Shown in pieces: positions 48,428 to 63,180 of a stretch of 64,000 bases of DNA (the stretch's first letter is position 1; each line of letters starts with the position of its first letter). The position numbers and the translations under genes were made by a program. The notes under the pieces are model-generated. The model was not told the origin of the DNA. It saw only the letters and a list, made by a program, of their open reading frames with translations, and ran no database searches. The stretch is from the NCBI GenBank assembly GCA_905250115.1, contig CAJNOI010000038.1:402308-466307 (forward strand), read 5' to 3'. Origin of the DNA: Adineta steineri (lineage: Eukaryota > Rotifera > Eurotatoria > Adinetida > Adinetidae).

Positions 48428-51400
48428 TTATATCTGTTTTGTAACATTATGATCTGGTGATGAATGAGTAGATACGTCGGATATTAAAATTTGTTCTGTT
48501 TCTTCAATATTTTGAATAGCTAAAAAAGAAGAAATCAATTGAATAAGTTTTCTTTTTCTTATAATAAAAATTCTTACTTGTTGTAAGTAAATTTTGTCCA
48601 TTATCTTCTTGATTAATATCATAACGTGATACACGTGTACTATTATATGTTGTACGTCCATTTGTATCAACCCAATCCATAGTTGATAATGTTTCATCAT
48701 CATCTGTTGTATCACATTTATCACGTTGTTGATGATTTGGTAGCGTTCTTTCGATATCTTCAACAAATTCTGATAATTTACGAAAACGTTCTTTAATTAA
48801 TTTTCCATATATATTAGTTTCTGTTTGTTCAGCTTGATATAAATGACTACTATCCTCAAGAGCACTGACTGATGATGATGCACTAAGTGCTGTGGGTCCA
48901 GTACCTGAACGTTCATCACTTGTTGCTGATGTACCGGAATATCCACCAACGATGATTTGTGGTGGTGCAGAACTTGGTATTGGTAATGAATTTGTTACTT
49001 TTCGACCTGTAAAACTTGCTGAACGCATTGGCCGAGCTCCAGACGATGATAATAGAGATGATACAGGTCGTGTAATATCATCTGTTGATGATAAAGCTGC
49101 AAAATTGAATAGTTCATCATCATCGACTTCTTTGATTCCTTTCTCAGATAATTTCCATGAATCCGATTGTTCTAATGTCTGTTGTTCAGTTGCGGATGCT
49201 CGTGTATTTTGAACAAGAACATTAAGTAATTGTAATGTTGTTGCTTGCATGTCTTCAAGACGTTGTAAACGTTCATCAAAATTTTGAAAATTGTTTGCTT
49301 GTTGAGTACTATTTCGTTTTAATGTTTCAACACGTGTTAACATATGTGAAACTCTATTTAAAGAAGAAATAATTAATTCTTATTTAATTGAGAAAAAAAT
49401 GTGTTATGTACCTTTCAGATGTAGTTGACATACGTTCTTCAACTGTACTTTTTTCTTTATCTTCTTTAGCTAGAATATATTCATGCACACATTCTTCTTC
49501 AAAATCACGTAATTTTTCTATTTCTTTTGCACTTAAAAATAATTTTAAACCGCGATTAAATGTACGTTTACGATGAAGACATATACGATAAATTGTTTTA
49601 AATAGAAGAAATATATGAGAAAATATGATTAATGGCGGTGCTAATAATGGTTTTTGTTCGTATTGAAGAATTGTATGATATCGTTGAAATTTCCATACCT
49701 AAAAAAAATATGTTATTAAGTAAAAATAACTAAAAGAATCTAACCTGATCAGATAAACGACTTAATCTCATAAATGTCGATGTAAATTGAGCCATTAACA
49801 TTGAAAGTAAAAGTATATTACAAACAAGAAGAAATGCTGTCATTGTAATAGGAGTTATAAAATGACCAAATTGACAAGATGGATTCGTTGGATCTTCTGT
49901 TCGATTACAAGGCGCATCAATTTTATCAGCATATACTTCACCATATATCTATTATTAGACATAAGTAAAAAAAGTGATTTATTACATTGGAAAAATAGCA
50001 TACCATAAAATAAGGTTCAAGAAATATTTCTTTAACAGAATGCCAACTCCATTCAGCATCAGGATATTTAATTGCTTGTCTGGATACACCAAAGCTCATT
50101 AAAACAATTAATACAATAACAATTAGACGGAATAAATCGATAATCTAAACAAATATGATATAATTAACAAATGCTGTCTAATACAGATTTAAGGATGTCA
50201 ATTTACGAGAAAATCTTTCTAAATAAAACTGATTATATCTCTAAGATGAACTAAGTCGACACTTTTAGTTATGAATGATTTAATGAGTCAAGATCGAAAT
50301 ATCCTCTTCAAAAAAAAACTAATTATATTTTTGTGAGCAAATCCATAGACACCTTTTAATTCACTCAATCTTGTTCTACTGACAATAGTATTTTTAATTA
50401 TCTATAATTAATTCAAGAAATTTCATTTGACATGTCTTCATATATATCAGGCAAGATTTGATTGACAATGTTTAAAATTAGTCACAAAAAAAGAATGAAT
50501 GGACTTGATGATCGTCTGTTATTGTTTTGTAATACTTACATTTCTTGCTGCTATATGAATATATGGTCCGACTTCTTTTGATACAACCAAAAAATGAAAC
50601 ATTCGAAGGTACCATAAACTTAAATTAATACATAATAATAATCTTCCAACAATCAGAAATGCACTAGTTAATCTTAATCCAAAAGCTAATGCAAACATTA
50701 GACAACAAAATGTATCATATATATGTAAAACATCATGAAAATAAACAGATAACCAAGTTTTCCATCTTGTTACCCTCAAGATTAATAATTCCCTGATTAA
50801 ATCCATAGCGACTGTTGTTAAATAAACCATCAAAATCCATTCCCATACAGATGGTTTAGGTGGTGTACGTATAAGTACAACATAAGTAAAAATAGCCAAG
50901 AAAAGTATAAAAAAAATTAAATCTTGAAAAAATTTTGTTACAGGTGCATTATAAAATTCATAGATTTTTTTTGGTAAGGATATTTGTTCAGCATTATCAT
51001 TTAAATAATGATCATGATCAGTTTTTTTTCCACATCCATAACGACGTAGAAACCTCTGTATTCGATGTAATATTATATCAAAAACACGATAAATAAATGA
51101 ATGATGAATTCGTTCTTGTGCATTTGTTATACAATGTCGAATTGATCGTCGTTCATTAACAATATCATGAGAATTATTATCTATTTCATCTTGTTCATTT
51201 ATTGGTATTGTTGTTATACCTGTTATTGATGATGATAATGGACGATGATTTGGTGTTAAATCACCCATAGCAAATAAATTCGGGTCATCTGATCGATTTA
51301 GATTATTATTATTATTATTACTATTATTAATAAGTATAGGTGATGATGGTTGATCATCTGCATGTGCTGCCGTACTACTATTTAGTTTCTTTCGTTTTTT

Positions 51401-54400
51401 CTTTCGACTTTTTCTTCGACGTTTTCGTAATGCATTTGTTTCATGTTGCATTTCATCATTTGTTTGTTCATCATCGCGATCTGTATTATTAACGGAAATA
51501 ACTAATTCTGGTGACTCATCGGAAGATGATGAACGTGAATCTCCTGAACTATTGTCAGTTGAATCGTCATCATTAGCCTCACCATCATCAGAATCATCCT
51601 CATCTAGAAAATTAAAGGCGATAAAGATAAATAAAACATAAACACATAATATATATATATTTGTTACTTTGAAAATATTCTTCTTCTGTTTGAGGCATCA
51701 GTTGTAATTCTTTTGATGATTTGAAATCAATTAAGAAAAGTGCGGGTGGAAAAAAAAGTGCAAGTAAAACCATCCATTTAAGATATTTTCGTACATTCAT
51801 TCCACCAATCCATAAATCAGATAATAGCTGTTGACAACATTTATGTGCAACAAAATCTCGAAGATAAGCTGTTACAGATAGATCAAGACATGTCCAATTC
51901 GACCAATTTTCAAGTTCAAACGTTAGAATTTGTGTAGCATTGACATCATCCTCTTGATAACACTGATCAAGAAGAGCAAGTGCTCCTAAATAAAATAAAA
52001 ATTTTAACTTTTACATTAAATGTAAAGATCAAAATTACTTTGTTGAAAATCTTCTGCATTTGACAAAAATTCATCGGCAATTTCTGTATCAAGTTCATCA
52101 TCTTGTGCTTCTCTTGCTAAACTTTTATTTAATCGACATCCAATAAGTGCTTTCGCTAATGCTTCTTCTCCATGTGCCCAAAAAAATAATGCCATTTCAT
52201 GTCGTTTTGTTAGAACAGCAAAAACAAGTAGTTCATTATAAGGAAAATCAAATGTTGGATCATCATTTAATGAATTTCTTTTTACATCTTCATTTACTGT
52301 TGTATTATTTATTTGTAAATGTTGTTCTTTTTGTTCAGCATCTGTATAAACATTAAAATTTTGTCGTTGAATAAGTGGTTGTCGTGCACATAAATGACGT
52401 ATTGTACGACGTGTATATGATGAACGATAACCTTGTCCAATAAGTTTTTCAACAATTAAACCAATATCATATAATGAATAGATTCTTGGTTGTGCATGAT
52501 AATTAACACCACGTATAACATCTTTAGCAATTAAATGTAATGTACTATTTGCTCCACAAGCATTATACAACGCTTGTAAACGATTAAATGTAAGAAAATT
52601 TTTAATTGATACACCATTTTCAATAAGTAATTTAACATATTCAACGCGATTATCAACAAGAGCTTCGAACATACATACATCTAATTGAGCTTGAGTTAAT
52701 TCTGGACGTTTTGTTAACAAACATGTTTGAGCAATATCAGGTCGATTCCATGAGAGTGTCAAACGAAATTGTTCAAGTGCACTTGCTTTATGATTTCTTT
52801 AAAAAACAAACAAAAAAAAAGATTTTAGAATGATTATTCTCCTTAAATAATATCGCATGAAATTTATCTTTTAATAGATCTTATCATCTTTGTTATGTAA
52901 TGATAAAAGAATAATTACAGTATTTAATCTTAATAAATTATGGTTTCTTTTATTGTTATTTTTCAGTATTCAAAAAACGAAACCATTGAAAAGCATAATT
53001 TATATGTGCATGACATGTTTTTATAATTGACTACTTAGTATACAATCAATTTTTGTATATTATTAATATTCTATATTGGTTGAATGATACAAAAGAAAGG
53101 ATGTTTACGGTACGAGTAACGGAAATATATTGAAATTATTTTTAATGAGAGCTTAAAAGGCATACTTTCTATCATATTAACTAACATTAAATCTATATAA
53201 AAAGCTTCTCAAGATGATACCTCAGTAGAGTTCTTAAAATAGCTTGATCAACGTCTTCTTGTTCTGCAGAATCATCATCATCCATTCTATAAATTGTTAT
53301 ATATTGTCGTTTTCTCATACAGACAATTAATTCAACATAAACACTTTCTGCTTTTTGTCGAGTATAATTAAATACTTTTTCAATAGAATGTAATAACTGT
53401 TCTTGTAAATCAGGAGCCATTGTTCTGGAACAAAAGAAGAAGAAAAAAAATTCTTTTTTTTTTAATATTTTATTGTAATTAAAACATACCCATCATTTGT
53501 TGTATGTTTATATGCAAATGCAATAAGATCAGCAGCACGACCACTTCCATCAATGACTACAACGGAAACCTAAAGACAAATATATATATATATGTGTATA
53601 AATGAAAATAATTCTATATACGGGTGGTTCTTCTGTAACATATTCAAGTACTGTTCGAATTGTATTTGTTCCACCTTCAACAACAACACATACAACAGGA
53701 ATATTTTGTTTACCAACATGACCTTCAATATGAATAATAAAGCAAGAAAGTTAAACAAAAAAGATTTTTTGTTTACCATGAAATGATATTTTTTGTTGTG
53801 AAAGATATTTTTCAAAACGTTTTCGTAATATAACTTCTCCTCCATATTTTCCAATTGTTCCATTATCAACAAGTAAAAAACAACTATGTGAACTATTTAA
53901 TGTTGCACAATTATCTTCTGTAACAACAGCTGCTGAATGATAAGAAACTGTTTGCTTGAAAAATAGAAAAGAAATAATTCAATGAAAATTTTATTAGATA
54001 AAATAGTAAAAGAAAAGATCATAATTACATTTTCTCCTTTCAGCTGTTCACGTCCTTGAATAATTCCCCATGGTGCAATACCAATAACAACAATATTTGA
54101 CCTTATTTTTGATCTCATATAGAGTGCATCACCAACATGTTTAACAGCACCTGTATTTATACCGGATGTAAATATCCATGCACCAGCAGTTTTAGCTGCT
54201 TTTAATAAGCCACGTTTAAGTACTTGACGAAGGCGAGGTTGTAAATCAAAATTTTGAATACCACCATGAATACTAACAATCTAAAAATAAAATTATTCTT
54301 TTTTGAATTTTATAAATAGTTTTCCTTTCTTACAAGATTCGGTAATTGTAAACGCCATTGTTTTGTGAAAAGATGAACTATTTGACCTGGATTGGTATCA

Positions 54401-54875
54401 TAAGCCAAGCGTAAATAATGTGCTTTAGCTGGATGAAGCATATTTTCAAATTCAATAATACCATATGCATTTGTTGGATACAGTGTTGTATGTTTCGCAA
54501 CATTCCATCGTTCATAATCATGTTCAGATTGATCATGTGATGGATTAGTATAAAGAAGTTTTGATGATACTGATTTAAGTGCACGATTAGGTAGTTTTAT
54601 ACGAGATGGCGGACGATGTTCATTCTTATTATCATGTTCTGATTCGAGTCGACCACAAAAACAACGAGATGGATCATTGGTTGTTGGAATAAATTTTTTA
54701 CATCGCCGTCGAAAGAAAACCATACATAAATTAGGATCATTGTTAGTAGCCTTAAATTTAGAAAAAGTGTTTATTGTTTAATTAATTAATTAATTTTAAT
54801 TAAATAATCAAAATTTCTTACACAATGTCCATACAGTCTGTTCAACATACCGTGGTCTTTCATGGGATTTTGCAT
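48428..54875 (-). CDS. TRPM cation channel (TRPM1/3/6/7 clade, no kinase domain)
   Basis: About 15 exons encode roughly 1,640 aa. The N-terminal TRPM homology (SLOG-type) region is read from [85 protein letters not shown] and [16 protein letters not shown]. Ankyrin-like helices follow ([20 protein letters not shown]). TM segments lie in the exons covering 51451-49745. The pore region has [15 protein letters not shown], matching the YGEVFAD filter of TRPM1/3/6/7. The post-pore TRP helix ([28 protein letters not shown]) and a coiled coil ([20 protein letters not shown]) end the conserved part. No alpha-kinase is found. Between the pre-S1 helix region and S1 is a long acidic/basic low-complexity insert (DEDDSDDG..., [14 protein letters not shown]). 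The start MQNPMKDHG has an in-frame stop just upstream. Confidence 0.92.
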
Positions 54876-56125
54876 AAATATGAACTATTTACTCAAGGGA
54901 AAATTTTCGTCTTCTCTATTATCATTCAAGTCACGCAAACATCTCTTATTTCCTTCGATGATTAACTCAAACGAGCGTAACACCCATTTGTTTGTATATA
55001 GTCAACAAGATTTTTCTCAGAACATAAGAAAATATATCGTAAAAAAAAAAAGAACTAGCTTTCTCTTACTTCTTTATTAGCCATTATCATAACAAGCACC
55101 AATAGAAAATACGTAAGACGACTGATTTTTGTGTGCAATTAACTGTTGTATCATCAATACCGAAACATAGGTTGTGTCAATGAAATCTTATATGTTTGGT
55201 CGATGTGTAATCAAACGTCTGAAAATAAAAAAGAAAGTAAGGTAAGAAATGTTTAGAAAAAAAATCATTCATATGGTTTCTTATCAAGTGTGATAGAAAA
55301 ATAAAGCAACATATTAAAAAAATGTAAATAGATAAGCCTCTTATGAATGAATAACTTTAACCTGTAATACCTTATAAAATATTTTCATCATGTTTATAAC
55401 TTTAATAGCAAAACAACAAAACTTACTCAATGACGTATTTCAATTTTTTCTTTCCTCGAGTAAAAACATTAAAAACCATAGAAAAATTAATAGTAAAGAA
55501 ATGACTATTTAATCATAATTTATATACTTGAAATAAAACTTGATGTCTCTACCTATTAACGGGAAACATATACATCCTAAACCTATTAATATATATTAAT
55601 AGCTCAATATTTTTTAAACTATCTTCTCATCTGTTTTTGCCTGTAGGCTATCATCATCGTATAAATGAATGGATAAAGTATTTAAGAAAAATAAGGGGAT
55701 TTTGCACTTCGAACATACCAAAAACAGATTCTTTTTTATTCAGTATGCCGTACTTGATTGAGTCAAGCTTGTAACGGTTTGCACGTAGAAATACATATAT
55801 CCAATTATTTTGTTTACTTGATTTACATGATGTAAAGGAAGAAAAAAACCGTTTGTATATTATTCATATTCAATCCTGCAGTGCAGTTATCTTGACACAG
55901 CCATACAAAATATAAAATGGACGCCATGATTGGTGTCATTCCTAGATCACAGGTGGCGCTACAGTTGATATATTCATCATTGAACAAATTCTTGTCTTTG
56001 TCTAATCAGCTGTTGTAGTCTCTAAAGGATCAACACAATACATACGATAATTTAACGCAACAATAATTTTCATATAAAAATTTACTTATGAAAAAAATTA
56101 TCTCATCTAATTTTATATTCTAGAT
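54876..56125. promoter_or_regulatory. Divergent promoter region TRPM / APC-like
   Basis: 1.25 kb between divergent start codons. AT-rich except near 55916-55965, which holds AAAATGGACGCCATG and CACAGGTGGCGCTACAG. The end (TTTTATATTCTAG, AG at 56122-56123) is an acceptor-like site 2 nt before the APC-like ATG. No armadillo-repeat coding sequence is visible here. Confidence 0.5.
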
Positions 56126-57744
56126 ATGTTAAATTCAAATAATGAACGACAAAGAGAATTACTTGATAATAATTCAAATACTGAACAAATTTCACCATTA
56201 TCAAATCGTTTTTTAGTTGCACATTCATCGCCAGTACTTGATACAACAACAACAGATGTGATAACTCGTGTACAAGATGATTCATTTCAATCATCATCAT
56301 CAACATCAAATTCGAAAAGTAGTTCAAGTACAGCAAGTCGTTCATCTCGTCTTCAATTCTTAATAATGCAACAACAACATTCAACTATGAACTCACCACT
56401 TATGTATTCTCGTTGTACTTCACTTGGTTCATTATCAAGTTATGATATTCGATCATCTTGTAATGATTCATATACATCAGAATGTAGTTCAGTGAAACCA
56501 TCTGGTTTAATATCACCAAGTGATATGCCTGATTCACCACCGTGTGAACCAGAAATACTCGAAGAAGAAGAAGAAGAACAACGGCAACCACAAACAAGAC
56601 CAAATAATCGTACATTAACAATGAATACAACATCAAGTCAAAATCGAACAACAATGATGAGTGAAACAGTTATTGAAAAAACTTTTATATTCAATCAACA
56701 AGAGTTTATTTCAAATCGAAATAATAATATTAATCATAATAATGATGATGATTATGATGATGATGACGAACGACTTGATGAAGTTATTGTTTATTCATAT
56801 GATACATCGGATATAAATCAAAATCATATTAATAAATCTTCATATGATAATGAAATATTATTTGATGATGATAGTTATCGAGTATTTAATAGTGAAACAG
56901 ATGAAAATGATTCTCTTATAGAAGATAATATCGTCAATAATGAATCATTTACTGTTCCATCACATGAAAATTTAAGTGTAATTACAGAAGAATCTTCATT
57001 TACTGATGATATTAATTCAACTGATGAAACAAATAGTATAAAAATTCTATATGATCTGATAAAAAAACCACATTGGACAAATAAAAATAATTTAATAGAA
57101 CATCAATCATCACATTATTCAATAAAACAATCAAATCATCTGGAAGAAAATACGAATACATCACTTAGTAGTAATCCTAGTAGTCTTAGTCTTGATAGTA
57201 ATAATGGAAATGAAACTGATGATGAAGATGAATATGATCAAGAAAAAGGTCGACAATTAATACAACGTCTTATTGAAGAAACTCTTGCTAGAAGGTGAAA
57301 TAAATTTTCATAAAATTATTATTTTGTAAATATTTATTTCAATCTAGATCTGTTCCAACTGATTATCTTCATTCAACTTCATGCGTACATTGTCCATCAA
57401 ATACACCAATGACTATTGCAACACGTAGTGTATCATCATCATCTTCAAGCTCAATATCGACGTCGACAAAATCATGTACATGTATCACAAATCGATCATC
57501 AAATTCAATTCAACAACCACAACGGAGTCAAAGTTCACCAGCTAGACCTTCTTCAACTACAACAGATGATTCAAAGCGACAAACTAATAAACAAAAGGTA
57601 GATCTTGGAGATAAAACATTATTTTTTTCTAATATATTAATTATTTTCTAGGAAAATACAGTACATCATACTCGTACTTCATATTTACGTCTTCGCCAAG
57701 CTCAAGAAAATAAACGACTATATCAACAAGATAAAAAATTCTAG
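56126..57744 (+). CDS. Small APC-like protein: beta-catenin-binding motif without armadillo repeats
   Basis: Three exons (56126-57294, 57348-57597, 57652-57744) encode 503 aa, mostly low-complexity Ser/Asn/Asp. Residues about 90-110 read SPLMYSRCTSLGSLSSYDIR, which matches the APC 20-residue beta-catenin-binding repeat (TPxMFSRCSSLSSLDSFE type) with its CK1/GSK3-type Ser ladder. Residues 126-138, SGLISPSDMPDSP, match the stretch that directly follows such a repeat in vertebrate APC (SGxISPSDLPDSP). Thus the local APC architecture is kept. No armadillo repeats, oligomerisation coiled coil, clear SAMP/Axin repeats or EB1-binding tail are seen; full APC is over 2,000 aa. The rest includes acidic patches (DDDYDDDDERLDEV) and a helical segment (GRQLIQRLIEETLARR). 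It could be a split-off APC fragment or one of several short APC genes. Confidence 0.72.
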
Positions 57745-58431
57745 TCAGATATATAATTATATGAATTTTACGTCTGCATATAGTCATTTTCTTTTGTATC
57801 ACGTTTGTAAATTATGTATAGATTGTTAACGTAGATAATTTTTTTGCTTCTATTTAATAATAACAATATGACTTTAGTGAAAAATAAAACAAGGTCAAAT
57901 ATATTCTTCTGTCTTTTTTTTTGTAAGTCATTTAAAATGATGAATGATTAAATACTAGAAGAATGTGAAATATTTCTTGTAATCTTATCTTATGAAAATC
58001 GTACTAGAATATCTTGTTTTCGTTACATGATAAAAGACTATTTATGTTTGTGTAGTTTATAGATTTCATCTAAGATTTCAAAATATATATATTCTATTGA
58101 TCAGAATTATTTATTTAGCAATGCAATAATACAACATGAATAAACAAAACATAATGGTACATGTTAAACCAATATTTTAAGATAAACGTTTTATAAGCTA
58201 AGAAAATAAATTCAAATTGTGATACTATTGTAACCATAGTTTTACTACGAATGATATCATTATCTTCAATTCTATCTATACGTAGATAACCATGATCAAA
58301 ATATTCTCTGTCGTTGAAAACAGAATCTATTTCCTATAGTTTATTAATTTTATAATCATAATCATTGGTTAAGCGTTCGTATGAGATATTTTTAGAACTT
58401 ATAGTAAATTGTATTGTAATATTTGTACAAA
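57745..58431. other. 3' region of the APC-like gene
   Basis: About 690 bp, AT-rich, with no coding signal. It includes the APC-like 3' UTR. Confidence 0.4.
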
Positions 58432-59019
58432 TACAGGGTGTTTTATAAATCTTCAGGCATCATAAAATTAGTTTCTATACAGACAGAGAATAATAAATGC
58501 TAGCCAAATGTATTAATATGAAAGTAATCTAGATGCCAAAGTATATGAATTGTACAATCAGTAGGGGTGGCGCGAGTCAACCAACATTGGGGGGGGGGAG
58601 GGTTTAACGAAAATTTTTTGAATTTTTTGGGGGTGTAGCATGATCTCTGTTCAACAACTTAAGAAAACTTGCCGATTTTGTTGAGTAAAAAATAGAAATT
58701 TTCAAAGATTAGGGGGGTGTTACACCCTCGACACCTCCCCCTCAGTCGTGCCACCCCTGACAATCAGATGTTTTGAAGAAGATTAGGAGAAATTCAAAGA
58801 AAACTGAAGACGTACAAACGATTTATATTCACCAGATATCTTATATGCTTTCATGTAAAATGATTTTTGTGAGACTAATCATACTAATTTTCATATTTAT
58901 ATTATTTTATATGAGAAAATATTGTTTGAAAGATTAACATCAGCACTAGAATATGGTTTAGACTGTGTCTGCAGACAAACAATTTTTACTATGCCTCAAG
59001 ATTTATAAAACACGCTGTA
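58432..59019. mobile_element. Tc1/mariner-type MITE interrupted by a nested hAT MITE
   Basis: Terminal inverted repeats: the first 29 nt, TACAGGGTGTTTTATAAATC plus TTCAGGCAT (58432-58460), match the reverse complement of 58991-59019 at 27 of 29 positions, and weaker similarity extends about 28 nt further in. Both ends begin with TA, consistent with the TA target duplication of Tc1/mariner elements, and CAGGGTGT ends are common in that superfamily. There is no transposase frame. Without the 206-bp nested insertion (198-bp element plus one 8-bp duplication) the element would be about 380 bp. Confidence 0.75.
58554..58767. mobile_element. hAT-type MITE, 198 bp, nested in the mariner-type MITE
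   Basis: An 8-bp duplication ACAATCAG at 58554-58561 and 58760-58767 flanks a 198-bp element (58562-58759). Its ends are TAGGGGTGGCGCGAGT and the reverse complement of AGTCGTGCCACCCCTG (13 of 16 matching). G/C-rich runs occur inside (a ten-G run and CACCTCCCCCTC), in sharp contrast to the host DNA. Its interior differs from the 18.7-kb element, so it is a separate hAT MITE family. Confidence 0.8.
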
Positions 59020-59932
59020 AAGATCAGTTAATGTATGAAAATATTGATTTGATTGCCAGATGTCATGCAAAAGATTTTTACCAAAGACAATAAGAGTAAC
59101 AAATTGAATATTATAATTAATCAGTATATAATCTAATAAAGAATTGTAAGGATCAACTATTATGATGAACAACAGGCAAATCTTTTCTTTATTAATAAAA
59201 CTGAAAACTAATTTTTCGAATTGTATTGATTAATTTAACAAAACTAACTGATCATGTTCAATTTAGCGTCAACATGTGTCGGATGTGTAATTTATTTTGT
59301 ACTAAAAAATGTCGCCAGTGGTCATATGAAAACTATTCTTTATCTTTCGTAATAGAAAACAGTAGAAAATAAACGGAAAATAATTTTACAAACAATTTAT
59401 AATTTCGAAAATTATTTATAAATAAATCAAAAATAGTATTTGTTCAATATATATTCTTATATGTGAGACTATGAAACTATTGGTTCAATATGGCTTTAGG
59501 TGCATAAACATTATATTTTTTTTTGTTGTTCCTGCGTCCGAGTGAACGAACAATCGGTCGTCCGTCTATTTGGTCTGTCCGTCCGTTCGTTCTGTTAGTC
59601 CATATGATTTTTTTTCTTACTGTATCGATGTCGATTGCCTGGTTGGCACTTTTCTCGTTAAATTCTTTTCTCTTCTTCTTCTTCTTCTTCTCATTTTTTT
59701 TTCTTTCTTTCTCTAACATTTTTCTATTTGCTTTCTTCTTCGTCTCTCATAGAGTAACTACAACAGCGACATTGGCAGATATGTCGTGCGGACTTGATTC
59801 AATCTTGGTCAGATATTTATCACCAACATTTTAATTAATTAAATAAAAATAATAACAAAAGATTTAGCAAAAATGGTTCGTTTAAAAATAGTATTTATTT
59901 CGATATATATTTTGTTTGTAAATTAGATTGCA
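59020..59932. promoter_or_regulatory. Upstream/5' UTR region of Nemo-like kinase
   Basis: Contains GTCCGTCCGTTCG-like repeats around 59531-59600 and a CTT microsatellite at about 59671-59692. A TTTGTAAATTAG acceptor-like site ends at 59926, 6 nt before the ATG. No coding evidence; an open frame at 59523-59834 is low complexity. Confidence 0.45.
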
Positions 59933-61827
<1,895 letters not shown>

Positions 61828-63180
61828 TATTTATCTATGTATCTAATAATCTCATTCTTTTTTCTTATATACATATACATATATATATATATATATCTCA
61901 TGATGCGATATATCTTTTTTTCTCTCAAGTACTTAGATTTTGTTTGTGTACGTCTATTTCTCAGGGCTTAGCTCCTCTTCCGTTCTTTTTTTTTTTGTGC
62001 ATGTTTTTTTTCTTGTTCCTTCTCTTAACTCAGGTGCTTAAAAATGAAAAGCAAGATGTTTATGTGCGAACTTAGCTACCGGTTTTTTTTCGTGGGTGTT
62101 TATTGCTCAAAGCCTCATCATCGTTCTGTTTTCTTGTTTTTTTTTTTTCACGTGTCAGATTTTGTTTTTCTAGATCCCTTCATATGAGCATGTACACGTC
62201 TTTTGTTTTTCTTTTGACATATTGCGAAAAGTTTTTTGTCTTTTGTGTGTCAGATATTGTCTGATTCTTGGCATTTATTTCTGTTTTTTTCTTCTTCACT
62301 TGTCCTATGTCTATGAGCATGGCAATATCGAATAATAGATTAGCATTTATGTGGCATATATACTTGTATAACTTTTTTTTTGTTGTTGTCGAACTGATAA
62401 GATTAGTTAAACGTTTTTCTTTTTTTTGTCTATCATTATTTATTCTCTTGTTGATTTAATGAATAAAACAATGAAGTCATTAATTTGACTTTTGTTGGGT
62501 TTATTATTAAATCTATCTGTACTCCTTTTTTTCTTTTTTGTTTGCTTTTTCTTTGTGCCTCGTGTACATACATAGAAGAAAAAAAGAATCAAAGACTTTT
62601 GTTATTCCTTGTTCATCTCTTATTAGATCATTTTGTTTTTTCGCTTCTTTGGTTTTTTTCCTTGTCTTTATCTCATATCTGTCTGGTAAAGAGAACGTGT
62701 GTGTGTGTGTGTAAACGAAGAGAGAAAATCCAACAATAAAAAAAAACTAATGGAAACAAATACTAACAATTTTACTAGAACTAGTTTGTTTATTTATTAT
62801 TATTCAGATGTATACAAAGATAATTTTTTTAGGTGAATTTTGGTCATTGATATTGTTAAATAAATTGAATTCACACATTTTCTGCTCAGTCTGATATAAT
62901 AAAGTAACTTCATATGTATTGTTGTTTGTCATAAAATTATATCTTTGAATATTTGTTGTACAATACTAATACGGTCAGAAGCTGTTTAAATATTTTGGCC
63001 AGCTATCTAAGATTCTCTTGACATATGGAGAAGATTATCACAACATTCAGCAAATTTGGGTATTTTTTAAAATATTGTTGAAAGTTCTATAGGATACGTT
63101 ACGGTTTTTCTAATTAGCCTACACGTCATTTCTTTTCCAAGATCATAGAGAAATACTAATAAATGATTTTTCTCTGAAAA
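61828..63180. other. 3' region of NLK and upstream of the PHD gene
   Basis: 1.35 kb. The first ~900 bp of the plus strand is T-rich and the rest is mixed AT-rich. A (GT)8 microsatellite lies at 62697-62712. AATAAA signals occur near 62462 and 62737. No coding evidence; the Phe-rich open frames reflect poly-T. Confidence 0.5.
62697..62712 (+). repeat. (GT)8 microsatellite
   Basis: Perfect dinucleotide run in the non-coding region after NLK. Confidence 0.9.

Noticed and set aside
48428..49354. Alpha-kinase domain expected at the C-terminus of TRPM6/7-like channels
   Set aside because: The C-terminal exons encode a coiled coil and Ser-rich tail and then stop; no kinase motifs are present.
56126..57744. 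SAMP (Axin-binding) or 15-residue repeats in the APC-like protein
   Set aside because: Looked for the SAMP core and the 15-residue repeat pattern; only loosely similar helical segments (GRQLIQRLIEETL) were found.
61828..63180. Phe-rich open frames after NLK as membrane proteins
   Set aside because: They arise from poly-T runs; no conserved motif or splice structure.
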